Positions 58,501 to 64,000 of a stretch of 64,000 bases of DNA are shown here, in pieces. This stretch comes from Polytrichum commune (taxonomy: Eukaryota; Streptophyta; Polytrichopsida; Polytrichales; Polytrichaceae). The DNA is taken from NCBI GenBank assembly GCA_950295325.1, contig OX485804.1, positions 65,944,033 to 66,008,032 of the forward strand. The letters are read 5' to 3'. The translations under genes and the position numbers were made by a program. Within the stretch, counting starts at the first letter, position 1; the number at the start of each line of letters is the position of its first letter. The notes under the pieces are model-generated. The model was not told the origin of the DNA. It was given only the letters and a program-made list of their open reading frames with translations, and searched no databases.

Positions 58501-61500
58501 TTTTCACCTTTATGTGGTATCTTATTGTTTCTTTTAGACCATTGCGAGGAGGGTTTTGATATGACAATCATCTGTGAAGGACACAAGAATAGTGGAAATA
58601 AAAATAGAAAACAAACCTTGATATAATCATCAATTTCAGCTTTGAACTGCTTAGTCTTCAAGGCTGCTTCTACATCTGATAAAATGCGTGGAGATTGTGA
58701 TATTTCTGGTAACAAGTCCACCTGATCATAACAACATTCACAACAAATTATTTTCTTCTCACAATGTCCATAAAGTTAGTTACTGATCTCAAACAATCCT
58801 GAGTTTGACACAATTGTGAAGAGGTAGAATTCAAAGGAACATTCACTAAATAATCAACAGACCTCAGATATGAAAGATCTGCACCTATCTAGGAATTATT
58901 TGTGGTGTAAAAAGCGTCTTTTTCATACAATCCATGCAAAAACAGCGGTGTGTTGAATACAAAATACTCTAGAGTTGAGCAGTGTATTACCTTAAGATTT
59001 GGGGTGAATGGATCAGGTAGACGCATATTTCGTGGAAATGCACTTAGAATGAGATTGCGCATTTGAATGCATGAAGGCGGAATAACATCGCAGAAGCTAA
59101 AATGATGCTCACATAAAAACTCCGGAAAATCATGGAGTAGGACAAGGAGTACTCTTAGAGTCCCCTTATACAATAATCGTACCTGGAAAATTGAAGATGA
59201 AGGATTAAAGATTATGCAGTCATCCATACCTTGAAGTTGATGAAAGGAATCAGGAAAATAAATTAAAAATTAAAAAATGGAATGAGTGTTAGCCATGTTT
59301 CTTAGATAAAGAAAGAAAGTGTATAAACATTCTAGCAATCATATGGCTAGACTAGAGCATAAAAAAGTGGAGAGTACAAAATATAGCATCAAGTTAAAAG
59401 TTGTGTGACCCCAAAATATGAGTAGAACACAAGTCAACCTACCATGCAAAGAAACTTACCGGTTCACTTAATTCAGCTTTTCTAAGGTACGGCTCCATAA
59501 ACTTAAATAGAGCAACTAGCAAACGCTGAAACAATGGCCACCCCTTCTGTGGGTTGGTTAACAACAACTTCGGCATGAATGTCCGGTGACTGATGAGCTC
59601 CAACCATGAAAAGCTGCACAGTTTATTTAACAGTAATGATCAGAAATGTCCTATTTACAACACTGGAAACAAAAAGCAACAGTTTGTAGGTTAATCTTAA
59701 TTGGTTGGGGTGGCTTAAACACAAGGCATTAACCCGGATCCCATGGAAACTGCAAGCTTGAGTGGCCTAAGGCCGGAATGGTACTTGGATGGATGACCTT
59801 CCCAACACTTGATCTCCAGTGCACCCTACCACTTATGGTCCACCCAATCATAGTGGGGGTATCTGAATGAAACGGAAATTTTCAACCAACCATGTGGGAA
59901 CCAAGGGGCTTGTCCTCGGAAGAGAGAGGTGCTGGCCAGCTTGCCCGCGCCTGTTCAAGGTGTTTACCTTCAAAAGTAGGCAGTAGTCTTCAAGGGCCCT
60001 CTATTTCTCGAAAATTTCGTTTCGAGATTACATATGAACTTATACCAACTTGAAAAAGAAGCAACGCCATAATACATGCCGGTGGCAACAATGAAGTTGG
60101 CTTTCTTTCTTTTTTTTCTAATCAATTGTCCACAAATTAGAAGAAAACTCAGGCTTTGCATGGGGAACAAGTAGTCTCACCTCCATCCTGGCACGTCCAA
60201 GGGTTGCAAAAGCCAAAATGCATTTGCGAAGGCACTCAGAACCTGCAAAGTGTATTAGACCTCAAACCATCAGTGCACAATAAAGAGCAGCTACCCCAAA
60301 AACTACTAGAAATTCAACAAATTCCTATGTATTTGATCCAAATCAATGGATTTAGATGCGGTGTACCCTACCTCCCTTTGTTTTCAGCCATCATGCTAAC
60401 AGTCTAGAGTGTTTCCACATGACAAACAAAACATAAAATGGCCACTACTTAATCTTTCAGGGCATAATAAGTAAATACAAGGAACAGACAGCAGCCACAA
60501 TTTCCTGTTTTGAATACCTGAAAATTACTAAAATCCAAGGTGGGGTCTGGCGAACTGAAGTCCATAAGCCATGTCACAAAGAGCCGGAAATATGGAAGAG
60601 GGTGGAATCCCGACTTCCGGTCTTGATCCCTCTTGATCACGCGTACTGTCACACTCAAAACCTGAATACACGTGCATAATAAGGTGATTGCACCTCTTCA
60701 AAGTGGATTTGGAAGCCATGCACTTAAACATTTGATTCATATCTCAATTTCTTTCAAAAATTCCAAGTCAAAATATTCCCAAACCCACTGTGGTCATATA
60801 AGGGCATTTGTTTGTGCTACCCAATGTTGTCATGCCCCACCTCTTGCATGGGATATTATGTTCCTTGAAGAACCTATTATGACCTTTGCTTAACACCTCA
60901 CGATTGTGAGAATGTGGGACAATAAGTGACACGCCCACTTGCTTCCAATTCCAAATACATATTTCATTGAATTGTAAAATTGGCAAATCTATGGCTTTAC
61001 CTATGTCGGAGCCTCCACTCATTTATGTCCCAGTGGACTTGCTGTGTGTGCACACGAGACAAGCTATCCCTCCACTTGGTTTTCATTTTTTGGGGGACCA
61101 TGCAATATAATGCTTTATATCCATTATACCCTTATATTTTAGGTCTCTGAAATGGGTCACAAATCAAAATAGGCGCACCTCCCTTATCCAAAAGGGGTTC
61201 AAGGTTTAAGGTTTAGGATTTAGGGTTCTGGACTAAAAAAGGTGGATGATTGATTGTGTTACTTGGGACATTAGATACAAGAGTGGAATCATTTGTACTA
61301 ATTTGGTCACAGTGATCAAAGAATTGCTAATTTAAGATCTTGAATTGATTACATATATAGAAGGTTCGTTTACTGTTTCCAGTGGAATAGAATGAGATAT
61401 CTGGAAAGTGACCACAGTCCAGGTTGCAGAATTAGACTCAAATAACTTGTGAAGAAAGGAAATAATACCTTTGTGAGAAGGTTGACCCTGTTCATAGAGG

Positions 61501-64000
61501 GATCAGCAGGGTACTGTAGTCAGGCCACAAACAGTTAGTAAGCTTTGAAATTAAACAATGGCTATTTTTAACAAGCTTCGATAACTTAAATGAGCACAAC
61601 AAAAAATATAACATAATTCTTGCTGAGAAATTAATGACCTTCACTTGCCGTACCTTCACCAGCAAAACAACAAGCTTTGCAAGCATGTCAATAGCTGTAT
61701 ATGATAAACTTGACCCCTCTTGCTGCCTGAGTTCTCCCACGGAATTTTTGGGCTGTAGGGTTTCAGAATTCACACAATGATTCTCCGCCAATTCCTGTAC
61801 AAAAAATGAAGATGTAAACAAGACTATACACCACAAGTTTTCGAAGGACAGACATATAAAAAAGAATTTTTATGTTATGATTATACCTAGTGGTGTATAA
61901 TATAATTATCTTCTAAGATGTGTGTTATTCCTTAAAACAATTTCCTTTGTAGTAGCATAATGTGGCACATGTTAGAAGAAAATAGGAAAATCACGCAATT
62001 ATGGCCCATTGATCAGGAATGTACAATGATGTTATTTCAACATTTTATTGTTTCTACATCAGAATTTTGGCTCCAAAAGTTTGTGATGCATGTCCAAATG
62101 TACAAATAGGACATACTATAAGAATGCGGAAGAAGCGATCTGACATATCGTCTTTAAGCATGCCAGAGCTCTGCAGCTGTGAGATGAACAAAGGATACGC
62201 TTTGTCATTTGTTCCTGGCATACTGCAGATTCGCGCCCACTCTTGGAAGAATTGCATAACCTATATGCATGAAAGAAAACACAAAATTATCAGCTTTAAG
62301 AATTTGCAACCACAAATCACGTTCTTGTACACTGAATTTATCATATGGTAGTTAGAATATAAAAAATACATGGAAGTGTCTGTCGGCCAACCATGTGGTA
62401 CTCTATACTTATATTTGCCTCCGTTCAAAAATACATAAAAACATTAAGGACTTACTTTCTCCCGAAGTCCTACTGGATCACCAGCAGCTAAATCACGGCT
62501 TCCAGTCTTCCCTTCCTCTCTCACCCCAGCACTGCGACCTGGCACAAACTGCTATCACAATTTTACAGCAAAATAAGGTGTTAGCACCTTACATTTGAAC
62601 AATTAAACAAAATTCCACAGCAGCTTAATATGCATTGTGTTAGCTACTGGTTCCACACAAAAATGAAGCACAATCAATACACGTTTCATATTCACTTGAT
62701 TTCGGTCTATTACCTATGCTAAGGTAGACAACCCTTACTATGTTGCTTTCCTTATAAGGATACCTATATTTAAGTGGTATATGATTTAGTCTGGCTCCAA
62801 GAACGGTCACCAAAAAGAAGTGTTTAGAAGTGATTGGACTGCGTGCTCAAAATATGATGACCATTCTAGGTTCATTGGTCATAACTGGGGAGACCTTTAT
62901 GAGCATTTGAGTGAGCATGACAATCTTCACTTTGACAATTAAGAGGATATTCATACGAGCTCCGAAAAATATAAGAAAAGTGGCTACAGATTCAATTTGG
63001 AATTGCTGACCATTTTGTACTAACTGCATGATTCATATGCTGGGAGAAGTGGGCTAGTCAGAAAAGGCAACCATTTAAATCCCCTCTACCTTATTTTCTG
63101 TCTACTTTCTGAACGATTTTACACAAGATATCAAAAGTGCAAACTTTCAATTAGCTGATCACATTGAGATTGTGGTTTACACTTGAGGTTTAGTTGTGGT
63201 TGTTTTTGTGGTTAGGGCCCACCTTCCAATCACAATTACAGTACTTGATCTCTATTACACTCAAACTAGAAAACTTGTAATGGTCATCTGCTTTCTTTGA
63301 CCAAGAAGAAATATTTTTCCAGGAAATATCCCTTAATTGCGACGTACCCACCTTGAAAGTGCTCAAGAATTACTTAAATGTAAAGCACAAAATACTGACA
63401 CTTATCATAAATGGCTCTGTTATGAATCTAAACTAAGATGAAACCAACCTGTACAAAAAATAGATAAGGTAGACGTGCCTAATTGGGTTTCTAATCTAAT
63501 TTGGACACTTATATTTGAGTGGTATGCGGATAGGTGTAATTTTAAAAACGGACACCAAAAAAACATGTGTTCAAAAGAGATTGGACTATGTGCTCAATAT
63601 ACCATTCTAGTCTCAATAGTCAACATAACGGGGGGGGGGGGGCTATATGACCATTTAATGAGCACAAGAATCTTCACTTTGACAATAAATAAATTATTCA
63701 TTCTGAGCTCTGAAAATTATGAGGAAAGCGGCTATGGCCTTGATTTGGATTTGCTAACCATCTCGTACTAATCACGTATTCTGAATCCTAGGAGAAGAGG
63801 GCTAGTCAGAGAAAGTAACCATTTAAGACCCATCCACCTTAAACCAAGGGAAAGATAAAATTCGTATAGGATACATATCTTGGAGTGAAAATTGATTCTG
63901 ATATGTGCAATAATTCAAAGTAGTACCTTTTTGTCCTTCAACAACTTGACTTTCTCATCCTTGTATAAAGTAGTGCTCCCCCTTGCATCCTCCACCAACT
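55557..64000 (-). CDS. NOT1: CCR4-NOT complex subunit NOT1, C-terminal 590 residues (5' part beyond window)
   Basis: Fourteen minus-strand exons can be read: 63927-64000 (partial), 62456-62551, 62117-62260, 61654-61794, 61469-61513, 60518-60661, 60181-60242, 59460-59613, 58991-59182, 58617-58721, 58248-58382, 57007-57231, 56669-56770 and 55557-55712 (stop). All introns are GT-AG and the phases join without a break. The product is the C-terminal NOT1 homology domain, which in known complexes docks the NOT2-NOT3/5 module on the deadenylase scaffold. Diagnostic stretches are [40 protein letters not shown] (59 kb), [20 protein letters not shown] (57.1 kb) and [20 protein letters not shown] (56.7 kb). 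The last exon carries [17 protein letters not shown] and a short acidic tail (SSDDDLPGG). Full-length plant NOT1 is about 2,400 residues, so about three quarters lies to the right. The exon at 61469-61513 is only 45 nt. The exon at 62551 has a tandem TAG-CAG acceptor. Confidence 0.95.
55960..56190 (+). repeat. Family K repeat, copy 2, in the last NOT1 intron
   Basis: It matches 8750-9020 in direct orientation. It lies within intron 55713-56668, antisense to the gene. Confidence 0.55.
57270..57420 (-). mobile_element. Family A MITE fragment in a NOT1 intron
   Basis: It begins 'actaaggtaagtgggtctta' and continues 'aggatatgagac ... gatccaaatccaaatcc ... agtagccactttcctcat', family A read backwards, then ends. 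It lies in intron 57232-58247. Confidence 0.6.
59707..59826 (+). repeat. 5S rRNA-derived sequence (SINE-like) in a NOT1 intron
   Basis: The 120-bp segment lines up end to end with plant 5S rRNA: a GGGTG.. start, 'aacccggatcccat' (5S: accggatcccat), an A-box-like 'aagcttgagtggcc', 'tggtacttggatggatgacc' (5S: agtactaggatgggtgacc, the C box) and a terminal 'gtgcaccc' (5S: ttgcacccc). It is too diverged in the stems to be a working 5S gene. A further stretch of about 130 bp follows, as in 5S-headed SINEs, but no tail or target duplication was confirmed. It lies antisense in intron 59614-60180. Confidence 0.7.
62720..63093 (+). mobile_element. Family A MITE, complete, in a NOT1 intron
   Basis: The 374-bp element is bounded by TA-AGGTAGA ... 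TCTACCT-TA, so the terminal inverted repeat and the TA duplication are both visible. It lies in intron 62552-63926. Confidence 0.8.
63465..63841 (+). mobile_element. Family A MITE, complete, with a G tract
   Basis: The 377-bp element runs from 'taaggtagacgtgcctaatt' to 'aagacccatccacctta', in the same NOT1 intron and orientation as the copy at 62720. It holds 13 consecutive G at 63630-63642, where the copy at 15042 has six G. Confidence 0.8.

Noticed and set aside
59707-59826. Functional 5S rRNA gene
   Set aside because: Too many changes in the paired stems and no tandem neighbours, so it is annotated as 5S-derived sequence only.
1-64000. CRISPR arrays, bacterial operons, phage or plasmid origins
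   Set aside because: No regularly spaced identical repeats and no bacterial gene organisation. The genes are spliced plant genes.

Overview
This is a window of plant nuclear DNA. It is AT-rich, gene-poor and crowded with small transposons and their relics. Three protein-coding loci can be supported. All three are plant or eukaryotic families with spliced or plastid-targeted products, and no bacterial-style operon, CRISPR array or prophage is present. LIR1 and an HD-Zip class II gene point to a vascular plant. The heavy load of miniature elements, the retroelement fragments and the long intergenic stretches suggest a large genome. The exact lineage (fern, lycophyte, gymnosperm or angiosperm) cannot be fixed from the sequence alone.

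Layout. At 1-2.7 kb an older repeat is interrupted by two nested DNA elements, one of them a CACTA-type miniature element. At 3455-3898 lies LIR1, the small light-regulated chloroplast protein known to tether ferredoxin-NADP reductase, followed directly by a five-copy tandem array. From 6 to 24 kb there is a mosaic of repeats: fold-back MITEs, a tRNA-derived SINE with an intact 12-bp target duplication, the 3' end of a LINE with an R2-type zinc finger and restriction-like endonuclease, a second (L1-like) LINE tail, and several miniature elements. At 26455-28267 (minus strand) is a three-exon HD-Zip II homeodomain-leucine zipper gene of only 177 residues, with an LxLxL run fused to a C-S-S-C motif at the C-terminus. 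From 32 to 55 kb there is again repeat mosaic, including a second, broken copy of the R2-type LINE tail and several inverted-terminal-repeat families. From 55557 to the right edge (minus strand) lie the last 14 exons (590 residues) of NOT1, the scaffold of the CCR4-NOT deadenylase complex. Its introns carry miniature elements and a full-length, diverged 5S-rRNA-like sequence.

The three genes act in different processes (photosynthetic electron transport, transcription, mRNA turnover), and nothing suggests that they are functionally linked. Repeat family letters used below: A = TIR AGGTAGA with TA target site, about 375 bp; B = TIR GGTCACTTCACACAC, about 312 bp when complete; C = repeat containing GTAACCGGTTG; D = fold-back MITE; E and F = repeats shared by the 6-7 kb and 10-11 kb regions; G = TIR GGTATTTAGTGTCA; H = about 200-bp repeat around GGCAACCTAATT; I = about 810-bp element; J, K and L = two-copy repeats.
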